From: Branchipolynoe longqiensis
Taxonomy: Eukaryota; Annelida; Polychaeta; Phyllodocida; Polynoidae
Reading direction: 5' to 3'
Assembly: GCA_030323885.1 (NCBI GenBank)
Contig: CM059186.1
Location: forward strand, 29,125,005 to 29,189,004
DNA: 64,000 nucleotides
Shown: positions 52,455 through 63,136 of the stretch, piece after piece
How positions within the stretch are numbered: position 1 is the stretch's first letter
Layout: the number at the start of each line of letters is the position of its first letter
Program-made: the position numbers and the translations under genes
Notes under the pieces: generated by a model
Seen by the model: the letters and a program-made list of their open reading frames with translations, nothing else
Told to the model about the DNA's origin: nothing
Database searches by the model: none

Positions 52455-54085
52455 GGTGGTGGGGTGGTGGGGTGGTGGGGTGGTGGGGTGGCGGGGTGGT
52501 GGGGGGTGGAGTGGTGGGGTGGTGGGGTGGTGGGGTGGCGGGGTGGTGGGGTGGTGGGGTGGTGGGGGTGGTGGGGGTGGTGGGGTGGTGGGTGGTGGGG
52601 GGTGGGGGGGGTGGGGGGGGGGGGGGGGGGGTGGGGGGGGGGGGGGGTGGCGGGGTGGGGGGGGTGGTGGGGTGGCGGGGTGGGGGGGGTGGGGGGGGGG
52701 GGGTGGGGGGGGGTGGGTGCGGGGGTGGGGGTGGCGGGGTGGGGGGGTGGGGGGGTGGTGGGGGGGCGGGGGGGCGGGGTGGTGGGGGGGGGTGGGGGGT
52801 GGGGGGGGGGGGGGGGGGGGGGGTGGCGGGGGGGGGGGTGGGGGGGTGGCGGGGGGGGTGGTGGGTGGGGGGGGTGGGGGTGGTGGGGTGGGGGGGGGTG
52901 GGGTGGGGGTGGGGGGGGGTGGGGTGGGGGGGTGGTGGGGTGGTGGGGTGCAGGGGGTGGGGTGGGGGGTGGGGGGGCGGGGGGGGGGGGTGGCGGGGTG
53001 GGGGGGGGGCGGGGTGGGCGGGTGGCGGGTGGGGGGTGGGGGGGGTGGCGGGGTGGCGGGGTGGGGGGGGTGGGGGGGGGGGGGGTGGTGGGGTGGGGGT
53101 GGGGGGGGGGGGGGGGTGGGGGGGTGGGGGGGGGGGGGGTGGGGGGGGTGGGGGTGGGGGGTGGGGGGGGGGGGGGGGGGGTGGGGGGGGGGGGGTGGCG
53201 GGGGTGGGGGGGTGGGGGGGGGTGGCGGGGTGGCGGGGGGGGGGGGTGGGGGGGTGGTGGGGTGGTGGGGGTGGGGGGGTGGGGGGGGTGGGGGGGTGGG
53301 GGGGCGGGTGGGGGGGTGGGGGGGGGGGTGGGTGGGGGGTGGGGGGGTGGCGGGGTGGCGGGGGGGGGGGGGTGGCGGGGGGGGGGGGGGGGGGGTGGCG
53401 GGGTGGGGGGGTGGGGGGGGGTGGCGGGGGGTGGGGGGTGGGGGGTGGGGGGGGGGTGGGGGGGGGGGGGGGGGTGGGGTGGGGGGGGTGGGTGGGGTGG
53501 GGGGGGGGTGGGGGGTGGGGGGTGGCGGGGTGGGGGGGGGGGGGGGTGGGGGGGGTGGGGGGGTGGGGGGTGGCGGGGTGGTGGGGGGGTGGGGTGGCGG
53601 GGGGGTGGCGGGGTGGCGGGGGGTGGTGGGGTGGTGGGGGGTGGATGGGGTGATGGGGTGGTGGGGGGTGGCGGGGTTGAGGGGTGGTGGGGTGGTGGGG
53701 TGGTGGGGTGGTGGGGTGGTCTGCAGTGGGGTGGCGGGGGTGGCAGGGTGGTGGGGGGTGGGGGGTGGGGTGGTGGGGTGGTGGGGTGGCGGGGGTGGGA
53801 GGGGGTGGGGGGGTGGCGGGGGGTGGTGGGGTGGTGGGGTGGTGGGGTTGCAGGGTGGTGGGGTGGTGGGGTGGTGGGGTGGCGGGGTGGCTGGGTGGCG
53901 GTGGGGGGGGGTGGGGGAGGGGTGGGCGGGGTGGCGGGGGGGGTGGGCGGGTGGGGGGTGGCGGGGTGGGGCGGGGTGGGCGGGATGGCGGGGTGGCAGG
54001 GTGGTGGGGTGGCGGGGTGGCGGGGTGGCGAGGTGGCGGGGTGATGGGGTGGCGGGGTGGCGGGGCGGTAGGTAGGGGGTTATTA
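52455..54085. repeat. GGGGTGGT/GGGGTGGC array, 1.63 kb
   Basis: The unit GGGGTGGTGGGGTGGC (8-bp base) is regular at both ends, and the middle is long G runs (up to about 22) broken by T or C. There are almost no A bases. G-quadruplex potential is extreme. Gly/Trp or Pro/His frames of 390-560 codons are by-products. Run lengths in the middle may partly be sequencing error. Confidence 0.93.
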
Positions 54086-54125
54086 CAGTGTATCTACGAG
54101 CCACTCAGTGACTGGCGGCCGGGGT
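54066..54125. repeat. 59-bp duplicated flank, left copy
   Basis: GGTAGGTAGGGGGTTATTAC then AGTGTATCTACGAGCCACTC. The right copy is at 54493-54552, with a SINE-A between them. Confidence 0.85.
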
Positions 54126-54126
54126 A

Positions 54127-54478
54127 GGTTGATTGTTGGAGTCTTTCATACTGGCAACATCTAAGGTCATATGAGGACTGGTACCGACTTATGACAGTGC
54201 GCACTCATGACAACTTTTTATAGTGCTGCCCTACTGGGAGACGAGGTTGCCCACTAGCACCATGACCTGATATCCCACTCAGTCACATTATCCTGACACT
54301 CAACCAACCAATCCTTGTCCTATCCTAATAATGCCTAGCCAATGACCAGGAACCGACGAGTATCAATTTCTAAGTCATTGCTTTGACTCGACAAGCGTTT
54401 AAACCCATGTGTTCAAATCCCATGATCTACCAAATTGGGAGACGGACGCTCAACTCATTCAGCCATCCCGTCTGGTGC
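54127..54478 (-). mobile_element. SINE-A between duplicated 59-bp flanks
   Basis: Minus-strand head CCAGACGGGATGGCTGAATG, an expanded B-box region, body and tail AGTATGAAAGACTCCAACAA. Flanks are 59-bp near-repeats, longer than any TSD here. Confidence 0.88.
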
Positions 54479-54492
54479 ATTGTGGGGCGTGC

Positions 54493-54552
54493 CGGTAGGT
54501 GGGGATATTACAGTGTATCCACGAGCCACTCAGTGACCAGCGGCCTGGGTCT
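54493..54552. repeat. 59-bp duplicated flank, right copy
   Basis: CGGTAGGTGGGGATATTACA then GTGTATCCACGAGCCACTCA; about 88 percent like the left copy by eye. Confidence 0.85.
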
Positions 54553-54929
54553 CCTTGAGAATGCCGCTCACGTCGCCACTGCCGACTACCCGCAATATCC
54601 CTCACCGTGCCGACCCTGCCGACCCGAATTAACGTTTCCTTCCTTCTTCTTGTATGTAGTCTGTAGTCTGGAGGAGGCCACCAACTCACCACCTCCCACC
54701 ATCCCTCCCTCGCTCACTCCGCCTCTTGCACACCCCTTACTTAATCCCAACCTCCCTTTAATTCACGCCATTCGGCTCCTGCCTGGGCAAAGTGCGGGGG
54801 TGGTGGTGGAGTGGGGTGGGTGTGGGTCGCCTAAGGTGTGTGTGTGGGTGTTGGTGGGTGGGTGGGTGGTTGTGTGCAAAGCTGGCTAGCGGTGTGTGGC
54901 GCGGTGTGGTGTTGGGTGGGGGTGGGGTG
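54553..54929. other. Unassigned, TG-rich to 54929
   Basis: Unique-looking text at 54553-54780, then GGTGTGTGTGTGGGTGTTGG-like repeat. No supported gene. Confidence 0.35.
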
Positions 54930-54934
54930 GTTAG

Positions 54935-55740
54935 AGTATGGCGTGGTAAATGTCGGTGCGTAGCGGTGTGGTGATGTTGTCCGGTACAGGCTGGCGAATT
55001 ATGGTTTGGTGCAATTTGGTGCGATGTAGTGGTCTGGTGGAGCGGTGCAGACCAGCGGTGCGGCATAGCGGTGCAATGTAGCGGTGAAGTGTAGTGGTGA
55101 AGTGTAGTGGTGAAGAGTAACGGTGCAGTGTAGAGGTGCAGTGCAGCGGTGTGGTGTAGCGGTGAAGTATAGCGATGCAGTGTAGCAGTGTAATGTAGTG
55201 GTGCAGTGTAGTGGTGCAATGTAGCGGTGAAGTGTAGCGGTGAAGTGTAGTGGTGAAGAGTAACGGTGCAGTGTAGAGGTGTAGTGCAGCGGTGTGGTGT
55301 AGCGGTGAAGTATAGCGATGCAGTGTAGCAGTGTAATGTAGTGGTGCAGTGTAGTGGTGCAATGTAGCGGTGAAGTGTAGCGGTGAAGTGTAGTGGTGAA
55401 GAGTAACGGTGCAGTGTAGAGGTGCAGTGCAGCGGTGTGGTGTAGCGGTGAAGTATATCGATGCAGTGTAGCGGTGTAATGTAGTGGTGCAGTGGAGTGG
55501 TGTGGTGTAGCAGTGTAGCGATGTAGCGGTGTAGCGGTGTGGCGGTGTAGTGGTGTAGCGGTGTAGCAGTGTAGCGATGTAGTGGTGTAGCGATGTAGTG
55601 GTGAAGTGTAGCGGTGCAGTGTAGCAGTACAGACTAGCGGTGCAGTGTAGCAGTGCAGTGTAGCGGTGCAGTGTAGCGGTGCAGCGTACCGGTGCAGTGT
55701 ACCGGTGCGGTGCAGCGGTGTAGTGGTACGGCTGAGGGTG
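54935..55740. repeat. GTGTAGCGGTGCA array with 143-bp higher-order unit
   Basis: The base unit is 10-12 bp (GTGTAGCGGT, GCAGTGTAGT). GAAGAGTAACGG recurs at 55112, 55255 and 55398, exactly 143 bp apart, marking a recent higher-order duplication. Tyr/Thr/His/Leu minus-strand frames of 150-290 codons are by-products. Confidence 0.93.
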
Positions 55741-55839
55741 AGGCGGTGCAGGACTCAGAGTCAATGGCTGTACGAGTTGCAGAGGCAGTGACCGAGTAGT
55801 ACATGGCAAGAGAAAGCAGGAGCAGTGTAGTGTCGTATT

Positions 55840-56960
55840 CTGTACTATTTTTGAATATTCTGTATTCTATATTCTATTCTCAGTATTCAGCATTCTGAAT
55901 TCTGATTTCAGTATTCTATATTCAGTATTCTGTACTCCGCATACTGTATTCAATACTTAGTTGTATGTACTATGTATTAGACCTCCCAATAGCTGATGCT
56001 TACTTTTTGTGCTGGGGGGGGGGGGGGGGGGGAGGGTGAGGGGGGGGGGGGGTCGTTAAACAAACACACACACAAACAAACAAAGTGTTATATAGTATGT
56101 ACTCAGTATTCCGTATTTTGCATTCTGCATTCAGTATTCTGTGTTCAGTATACTGTACTCTATTTTCGGTACTCAATATTCTGTACTCTATATGCTGTAC
56201 TATATATTCTGTACTCTGTATTCTGTACTCAGTACTCTGTACTATGTACGTTGTGCTTAGTATTCTGTACTCTGTATCCTGTACTATGTATGATGTACTC
56301 AGTATTCTGTACTCTGTATTTTGTACTCTTATTCGGTACTCTATATTCTGTACTCTATATTATGTGCTCTATATTCAGTACTCTATATTATGTTTCTATA
56401 TTATGTACTCTATAGTATGTACTCTATAGTATGTTCTTTATATTATGTGCTCTATATTATGTACTCTATATTATGTTCTCTATATTATGAGTTCTATATT
56501 ATATAATCTTCTCTATAGTATGTACTCTGTATTATATGCTCTATGTTCTGCACTCTATATTATGTACTATATATGTTGTACTATATTTGTTGTACTCTAT
56601 ATTTTGTGCTCTATATTATGTACTCTATATGATGTAATCTATATTCTGTACTCTATATTCTGTACTCTATATTCTGTACTGCATATGATGTACTCTATAT
56701 TGTGTACTTTATATTGTGTACTCTATATTATGTACTCTATATTATGTACTCTATATGTTGTACTCAGTACTCAGTATTATGTACTCTATATTATGTACTC
56801 TATGTTCTGTACTCGAAATTCTGTACTTCATATTCTGTACACGGTACTCAGTATTCTGTAGTATGTACATTGTGCTTTGTATTCTGTACTCTCTATTCTG
56901 TACTCTGTATCCTGTACTCAATATTATGTACTCTGTTTGCTGTACCCAGATTCACATCCT
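55840..56960. repeat. 14-bp array ATTCTGTACTCTAT
   Basis: About 75 copies of ATTCTGTACTCTAT and variants (ATTATGTACTCTAT, ATTCTGTACTCAGT), with a G run at 56015-56055 near its start. It shares 10 of 14 bases, in register, with the 17.9-kb array unit. Tyr/Ser/Val/Leu frames are by-products. Confidence 0.92.
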
Positions 56961-57146
56961 GTATTCACCATCCAGTATTCAGGTTCGGGTTGTATCCGCT
57001 GTGTCCAACACGTGTTGCCTGCCTGCCCCTGCAATATCCCCCCCCCCCCCTTCCATCTACCCCGTCCCCCTCCCTCTTCTACCCCTCCCCCCTCCCTCTA
57101 CCCCCTCCCCCTCCCCCACACGTCCGGCGCGTGGGTGGGGGCGCAG

Positions 57147-57229
57147 CATGCTGCAACTCCGTGAGGTTCGCTGATGCTGCCCGTGCTGCTGCTGATAATG
57201 ATGATGATGATGGTACTGAGGATGCTTAA
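57147..57229 (+). CDS. Possible terminal coding exon with polyA signal
   Basis: After about 85 bp of C/T-rich sequence lies GGGGGCGCAG, a possible acceptor. The following frame reads CCNSVRFADAARAAADNDDD then DGTEDA and TAA. The stop overlaps AATAAA at 57228-57233. An acidic C-terminal tail and adjacent polyA signal are suggestive, but GAT repeats also arise from simple repeats, and no partner exon is seen. Confidence 0.22.
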
Positions 57230-57417
57230 TAAAACACGCATGCGGCAGGCAACCCTAATATGCGGCCATTTTGCCTTTAAATGAATCCCTTTCCGCCCAG
57301 ATCGCCAAGCTGACAACTGGCAGAAAAGAACCCTGCATATCGCCGGTGTGTATGTATCTGTGTGTGGCAATGTGTGTATGGTATGAGTGTGTATGTGTGG
57401 GTGATTTCTAATGTTTG

Positions 57418-57470
57418 AGGGTGGGTGAGGGTGGGTGAGGGTGGGTGAGGGTGGGTGAGGGTGGGTAGTA
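57418..57470. repeat. 10-bp array GAGGGTGGGT
   Basis: Five to six GAGGGTGGGT units. Confidence 0.92.
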
Positions 57471-57504
57471 TCAGTTTGTAGGTGGGTGGGCCGAGGATAT
57501 AATA

Positions 57505-57583
57505 TCTGACTGTCGCAAGTCGGTACCCGTCCTGATATGGCCTTAGATATGGCTAGGATCTAAAACTCCAACAAACAACCAAC
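57505..57583 (+). mobile_element. SINE-A 3' fragment
   Basis: TGTCGCAAGTCGGTACCCGT, then TGATATGGCCTTAGATATGG and CTAAAACTCCAACAAACAAC. It abuts the left end of MITE-P copy 4. Confidence 0.83.
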
Positions 57584-58146
57584 TACAATAAAACCTCTCT
57601 AACTTACAAACCTCCGCAGATCGACCACTCCCCTATATCGACCGCTTTATTTGGTGAAGCCAAAGTCGGTTAAGCCAAATTATCGGTTAATCCAAACAAA
57701 ATTGTCGGACCCCAGGCCACTCCAGTATGGTTAAACCAAACTTTCATGTGGATATAAGGTCCTCTGAGATCCCACCAACTTTTTTTATATGATAAATGGT
57801 GGTATTTTGCTGAGCCACTGACAAAAGTTTGGATTAACCGATTGTTTGGTTTAACTGAGCTTGGGTTAACAGGTTTATACCGTATATATAAAAGACAATA
57901 ATCAAAGTGTCCACATACATTGTATATTACATGTGCAATACACACTTACTCATAGTCAAAGTCAAAGCCAAAGCTTGGTTAAACCAATGATCGGTTAATC
58001 CAAACACATTTCTATGATCCCATCAAGTTTGGTTTAACGGAATTATACTGTATAAAGATATTCTAACTTTCTACACCGACCACCTCCCTAAATGGACCAC
58101 TTAAAGTCGGTCCCAAGGTCGGTGGATTTAGAGAGGTTTTACTGTA
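57584..58146. mobile_element. MITE-P copy 4, split by MITE-Q
   Basis: TACAATAAAACCTCTCTAAC left, TTTAGAGAGGTTTTACTGTA right. About 65 bp of left arm and 95 bp of right arm match other copies; the middle is MITE-Q. Confidence 0.85.
57649..58052 (+). mobile_element. MITE-Q copy 2 nested in MITE-P
   Basis: The right end is GTTTAACGGAATTATACTGT. The interior, reversed, matches 7030-7322 (ATACAATGTATGTGGACAC, GTTTGGATTAACCGATC). The left end is decayed. About 400 bp. Confidence 0.82.
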
Positions 58147-58430
58147 TATACATATGCGACTATGGTTTAGGTGTGTGTAGTCTGGGCTCGTGACTGCATG
58201 CGTGTCTGCGGGCTGTAGACTGTGGACACAAACTTTGTACCGCATCCATCTTGGTGTGGCCCATGGCCAGACTTCTGTGTGGATCACACCAAACTTTCCC
58301 CCGGCCCGCCCCCAGGGTTCCCCGGGGTTCTTCCGCTCTCGGCTTCCGCCGTGACCGGGTGCCCCCATACCCCGGGTGCAGCCGTTCTCTCGGCCTGCCA
58401 GGTGGACTGTCGTGCCGGCGGGAGGGTGGG
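58147..58430. other. Unassigned, CpG-containing unique sequence
   Basis: 58200-58420 is GC-rich and not repeated. A donor-like CCTGCCAG|GTGGAC at 58402 and an open frame (reading [20 protein letters not shown]) hint at an exon, but no acceptor or domain supports it. Confidence 0.25.
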
Positions 58431-58432
58431 AG

Positions 58433-58433
58433 A

Positions 58434-58482
<49 letters not shown>

Positions 58483-58527
58483 AGTTTGAGGGTGATGGTG
58501 AGGGTGATGGTGACGGTGAGGCTGATG

Positions 58528-58560
<33 letters not shown>

Positions 58561-58815
58561 ATGGTGAGGGTGAGAGTGATCGTTTGGGTGAGGGTGATGG
58601 TGATGGTGAGTTTGAGCGTGATGGTGAGTTTGAGGGTGAGGGTGATGGTGAGGGTGAGGGTGAGTTTGAGGGTGAGGGTGATGGTGAGGGTGAGGGTGAT
58701 GGTGAGGGTGAGGGTGAGGGTGATAGTGAGGGTGAGGGTGAGGGCGAGGGTGGGGGTGAGGGTGAGGGTGAGGGTCATAGTGAGGGTGATGGCGATGGCG
58801 AGGGTGGGGGTGAGG
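58433..58815. repeat. 6-bp array GGTGAG
   Basis: About 64 hexamers GGTGAG with GATGGT, GTTTGA and GCGAGG variants. Arg/Val or Glu/Gly frames are by-products. Confidence 0.95.
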
Positions 58816-59030
58816 GTCAGGGGTGGTCTAGAGGGTCAGGGCCGTAGGGCAGATTTATAGGCGGACTGAGCCTGCCGCTAGAGGCGTGACAACGTGCACT
58901 AGGCCGGCAGAGGGTGCCCCCAATGTATGCGAAGGATAGACTTCGCTTATACTGCAGACCGTCATGGTGAGGTCTGTCGGCCAGGTCTATTGTCAGTAGA
59001 CAGGCGTGGGGCCACGATCTAGTAATATAT
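58816..59030. other. Unassigned spacer
   Basis: No gene was recognised. Confidence 0.35.
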
Positions 59031-59034
59031 ATCC

Positions 59035-59335
59035 TTGACGATTTATACTGCCTATCATGGATAAGTCTGAATAGACTTGTTTTCACCATTAGATAGTTTG
59101 TCGATAGAAAGCCCGAGCCTACACCTTTACCGACCCAAGGGATTTTTAACCTCCCACACCACATAGACATGGTATGAGAGCAACCAGCCTTTGATGACAC
59201 TGTATGTTATACAGAGCGGTGGAAATCCAAATTGGCAGAGGTGGGGGCACAGGGAATTGAACCACCAACCTTCAGATTAGGAGTCCGAACTAGAAAAATG
59301 TCTGACACTCTAACAACTCTGCCACAGAGAACACC
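59035..59335 (-). mobile_element. SINE-D, full length
   Basis: Minus strand: GGTGTTCTCTGTGGCAGAGT, TTCGGA-CTCCTAA-TCTGA arm, B box GGTTCAATTCCC, then the body and CCATGATAGGCAGTATAAAT end. AATATATAT-like words on both sides may be a target duplication, but the right flank is a TA repeat. Confidence 0.87.
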
Positions 59336-59337
59336 AC

Positions 59338-59395
59338 AATATATATATATATAATATATATATATTATATATATAATATATAATATATATATGAT
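59338..59395. repeat. TA-rich microsatellite
   Basis: ATATATATATATAATATATA run beside the SINE-D head. Confidence 0.9.
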
Positions 59396-59690
59396 GCACA
59401 GTGAATTATGTGATTATGAATGTAGGGAAGGCAATTTACCTTGTCCTACCCTATTCATATACGACCCTTGTCTGTCTCTAAGCTAGAAATGTGTCAGTCA
59501 CAACAGAAATTTATCGCTTTCTGCAGCTAAATTCGTCCAGGGTGTGTGGCGCGAGGGGCGCCCCGCCAACCAATTACCCCAACGTCTGGGGGGGGGGGGG
59601 TCACCCCCAATGCGCCATGGAAGAATAGATATATATATATGTTTCCCTTGAATTTATACTCTTATAATGCACTTTGCATCACATAGTATA
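59396..59690. other. Unassigned, with a G13 run at 59588
   Basis: No gene was seen. 59640-59690 has a weak match to dispersed repeat G. Confidence 0.4.
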
Positions 59691-60095
59691 TACAATATAT
59701 ATAATATATGGAATATATAATATATATAATACACTATATAACATATATCACATATATAACATATATATACTATGTTATACATGTTACATAACATAATATA
59801 TATAACATAATATATATAACATAATATATATAACATATATGACATGTATAACATATATATACATATTATGTTATATATGTCATATAACATATTATAATAT
59901 ATATAACATAATATATAACAAATATAACCAATATGACATGTATAACATATACATGATGTTATATAACATAATATATATAGCATAATATATATATAATGTA
60001 TATATAACATAATATATATAACATAATATAGAACATATATAACTTATATAACATATATAACATATATAACATATATAATATATATAACATAATAC
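59691..60095. repeat. ATAACATATATAACAT array
   Basis: TATATAACATAATATATATA-type repeat of about 400 bp. Confidence 0.92.
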
Positions 60096-60640
60096 ATGTA
60101 TATTGTTCCCTCACCATTATCATAGTTAACAATTATAGTCCGCTTTAATTTCCTAAAGGGTTAGTACGCCAGTCTTGATAGTAGTTAATCAGTGACGTCA
60201 TGCTTGTTTTGTTCGGTTCTCTCTCTCTCTCTCTCTCCAGGACCCCATACAACCGAGGCTGGGACCTGATATGAATAGAAAACACCCCGTCTCGAGTAGC
60301 CTCCTATAATATACCCCTTCCTGAAGTGCTGACCAACATATGTGAGCGTGTGAGCGCTATGCCATATTTACTACTAATAGTAGACAATACACAAACAGTG
60401 CATTGTTCTTAGTAACACGCTCTATTAGCAGTGCGTTATATCAGTAGACACCAGCTCAGATCGCTCCCTTGGGTAGACATCCAGCCACGCGTGACGGATG
60501 TGCAACAGGGTGTGCAGCTGAAGCAGTCCATTGGGAACTAGGGTGAAAATAACCACGGCGGCAGATAGCAGATTCTCAGTCTATAAACACTGACAGTCGA
60601 TCTGCCGATCAGTTGTCGATAGTCAGAACGCTGGGGAATT
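60096..60640. other. Unassigned; a weak exon-like end at 60240
   Basis: A CTCTCTCTCTCTCTCTCCAG acceptor-like run ends at 60240. The next bases read DPIQPRLGPDMNRKHPVSSS in one frame before a stop and TPYNRGWDLI in another. Too little to call an exon. Confidence 0.3.
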
Positions 60641-60644
60641 CTAC

Positions 60645-61345
60645 CCTAGGTCCCCCCCCCCACATCAAGCTCCCCCCCCCCCCCACACACACACCCTGCC
60701 TCACCCCATTACCCCCCACTACCCTCCATTCCTTACATATCCTCTCCCTACCACCTTCCCAAACTTCTTTTTCTAATCTTCTTTCTTCTGCATCTCTTCA
60801 TCCTTTCTCAATTTCCTCCTCCTCATCACCCCTCCTCCACCTACTATGCCCCACCCTCTCCACTCACACTCTCTCCCCACAAACTCTTCTCTCCTCTTCT
60901 CCATCTTACACATCCTCTCCCCTCCACACTCCGCCACCCCAACCTCCTCTCTCGTCCATAGTTCTCCAGCTCCTCTATCCCCTCCTCCTTCTCCACGTCT
61001 CCCCTGGTGAGACTCCTCTGCTATTCCCCTACAACAAACAAATCCTCCCTTCGCTCACTTCCCCCTTCTCTCCTATTACCCTTCTAACCCCCCCCCCCTT
61101 CCCCCACTTCCACCTCCACACCATCGTCTCTTCCACTTTCTCCCCCATTACCTCCTGTCCACATTCTATCATATTCCCCTCCTCCCCCGTCCATCTCTTC
61201 TCCCTCCTGCACTTCATCTCCCCTCCATTCTTTCCCTCGGTTCCCCCTTCTCATCTCCAATTCCCCTCCCCTCCTCTCCCTCCCTTCTGCCACTTCCTCC
61301 TCCCCATCCCCACCCTCATATTCTACATTTTCTCTCCCATTTACC
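60645..61345. repeat. Pyrimidine-rich CT array, degenerate
   Basis: TCCTCCTCCCCTCC-like text without a strict period. C homopolymers lie at 60651 and 60673. The 251-codon Ser/Pro/Leu frame is composition only. Confidence 0.8.
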
Positions 61346-61347
61346 CA

Positions 61348-61685
61348 CCAGACGGGATGGTCGAATGAATTTAGCGTCCGTTACCCGTTTTGCTAGATCG
61401 CGCGATTCGAACCCAAGGGTTTGAATTCTGAGTGAGTCAAACCAATGACTCAACAAAAATTGATCTTGTTGTTTCCTAGCCAGGTGCTCAGCATTATTGG
61501 GATAGGGCAAAGACTGGTTGAGTCAGGGTCAGGATAATGTAAATGAGTGGTATATCAGGTCATGGTGCTGATGGCCTGATCTGTCAGTGGGGTACCACTA
61601 TAAATTTGCCATGAGTGCACACTGTCACAAGTCGGGACCCGTCCTGATATGACCATAGATTTTGCCAGGACATAACATTCCAGAA
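61348..61685 (+). mobile_element. SINE-A inside the pyrimidine-rich region
   Basis: CCAGACGGGATGGTCGAATG head, expanded B-box region, body and tail GACATAACATTCCAGAACCC. It separates two CT-rich arrays. Confidence 0.89.
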
Positions 61686-61689
61686 CCCC

Positions 61690-62395
61690 TCCTTACTCTC
61701 CCAGTCCCCCTGTTCTCCTGTGTTCTCCCTCTCCCACCTCCCCACCCCTCCTCCCCAACTCTCCTTCCCCACCCCTCCTCCCCAACCCTCAGCCCCACCC
61801 CCTCCTCCCCGCCCCCTCCTCCCCAACACTTAGCCCCATCCTTCCTCCCCCACCCCTCCTCCCCCACCCCTCCTCCCACACCCCTCCTCCTACACCCCTC
61901 CTCCCCCACCCTCCTCGCCACCCCTCCTCCCCCACCCATCCCTCCAACCCCTCCTCCCCGACCCCTCCTCCCCCACCCATCCTCCCACACCCCTCCTCCT
62001 ACACCCATCCTCCCCCCACCCATCCTCCCCCACCCTCCCCACACCCATCCTCCCCACCCCTCCTCCTACGATCCCTCTTCCCCCACCCATCCTCCCCACC
62101 CCTCCTGCACCCAAAACCTCCCCCCCACCCCACTCCATCCTCCCACCCCTTCCTCCTACACCCCCCCTTCCCCCACCCTCCTCCCCCACCCCTCCTCCCT
62201 ACAACTCCCTCCTCCTACCCCACCCTCCTCCCCACCCCTCCTCCCTCCTCCTCCCCTCCCCCACCCATCCTCCCCCACCCCTGCTCCCCCAGGCCTCCTC
62301 CCCCCACCCCTGCTCCCGCACCCCTGCTCCCCACCCCTCCCTCCCCCCACCTCCTCCCCCACCATCCTCCTTCACCCCCTCCCTCTAATCTCCTG
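61690..62395. repeat. CCTCCTCCCCCACC minisatellite
   Basis: About 15-bp units CCCCACCCCTCCTCC. A 300-codon Pro/Ser/Leu frame on the plus strand and Gly-rich ones on the minus strand are by-products. Confidence 0.92.
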
Positions 62396-63124
62396 CGCCA
62401 CACCACACACAATACAAACGCGCGCACACCGGGTTGTCCCACAAGGTCCACATGTGTCACATTATGCAGTGGCTAGTGTTGGTGTATATATATATATATA
62501 TATATGTGTATGTGTGGTGGGGGGGGGGGGGCATTGTGAATTGGATGGGTGGGTCTATAGATGAACAGATTGGAGGGGAGGGGTGGCGCCTTAGCAACGC
62601 GCGCCCCCTGGTGGGTTTCGCGTGGGTGTGCAGTGCCTGGTTTGGTAGCGTAAAACCAGGCGTTAATTCAGCCCAGTCAAAAGACATGCCTTCCAATCAA
62701 TAACCCCCCCCCGCCCCCTAAGGCCCCCGGGGGCAGCTGGAGCCCCCCCCCCCCCCCCCTCGCTGACCCACACCCTCACCGTCACCCACACCCACGAAGA
62801 CATCCACCCTCTACCCTGCAGACACCCCTCATAAGATCATCCACTTATCTATACAGCCCTCAGCCTCCCTCCAGACCTCTCCAAATATATATACACCCTC
62901 CCGATCCTTCCCACTCTGACCTCCCCTCACACACTCTACACAACCCTACAAAAAAAACACCCCTCCATCTGTATCACAAACAGCGGGACCAAGCCAGGGT
63001 ATTTATGCAATATGGTGAATTGATGTGACTATGAACTAGTTTTTTAAATATATTTTTGTTATGTTCATTATTATTGGGCCCTGTTGTGTAATGTATGTTA
63101 ATTGGCCAGCCAGCTGATAAGATG
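62396..63124. other. Unassigned, mixed low complexity
   Basis: A short TA run at 62487, a G run at 62518-62531, a CCTGGTTT...AAACCAGG hairpin at about 62636-62659, and C runs at 62704 and 62742. No gene can be supported. Confidence 0.35.
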
Positions 63125-63136
63125 ATCATGTGACCA

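Noticed and set aside
52425..54104. Open frames of 390-560 codons, Gly/Trp or Pro/His
   Set aside because: Direct result of GGGGTGGT/GGGGTGGC sequence, open in all three plus frames and one minus frame.
54931..55809. 292-codon Tyr/Thr/His/Leu frame
   Set aside because: By-product of the GTGTAGCGGT array.
57418..57470. Telomere-like GAGGGTGGGT repeats
   Set aside because: Unit does not match TTAGGG or other known animal telomere units and the array is only about 50 bp.
58217..58402. Exon with donor CCAG|GTGGAC beside the GGTGAG array
   Set aside because: No acceptor with a pyrimidine tract, and two frames are equally open.
60221..60310. Exon after a (CT)n CAG acceptor, reading TPYNRGWDLI or DPIQPRLGPD
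   Set aside because: Both frames stop within 25 codons, and no partner exon or conserved motif can be shown.
60613..61368. 251-codon Ser/Pro/Leu frame
   Set aside because: Pyrimidine-rich low-complexity text and a SINE head; no domain.
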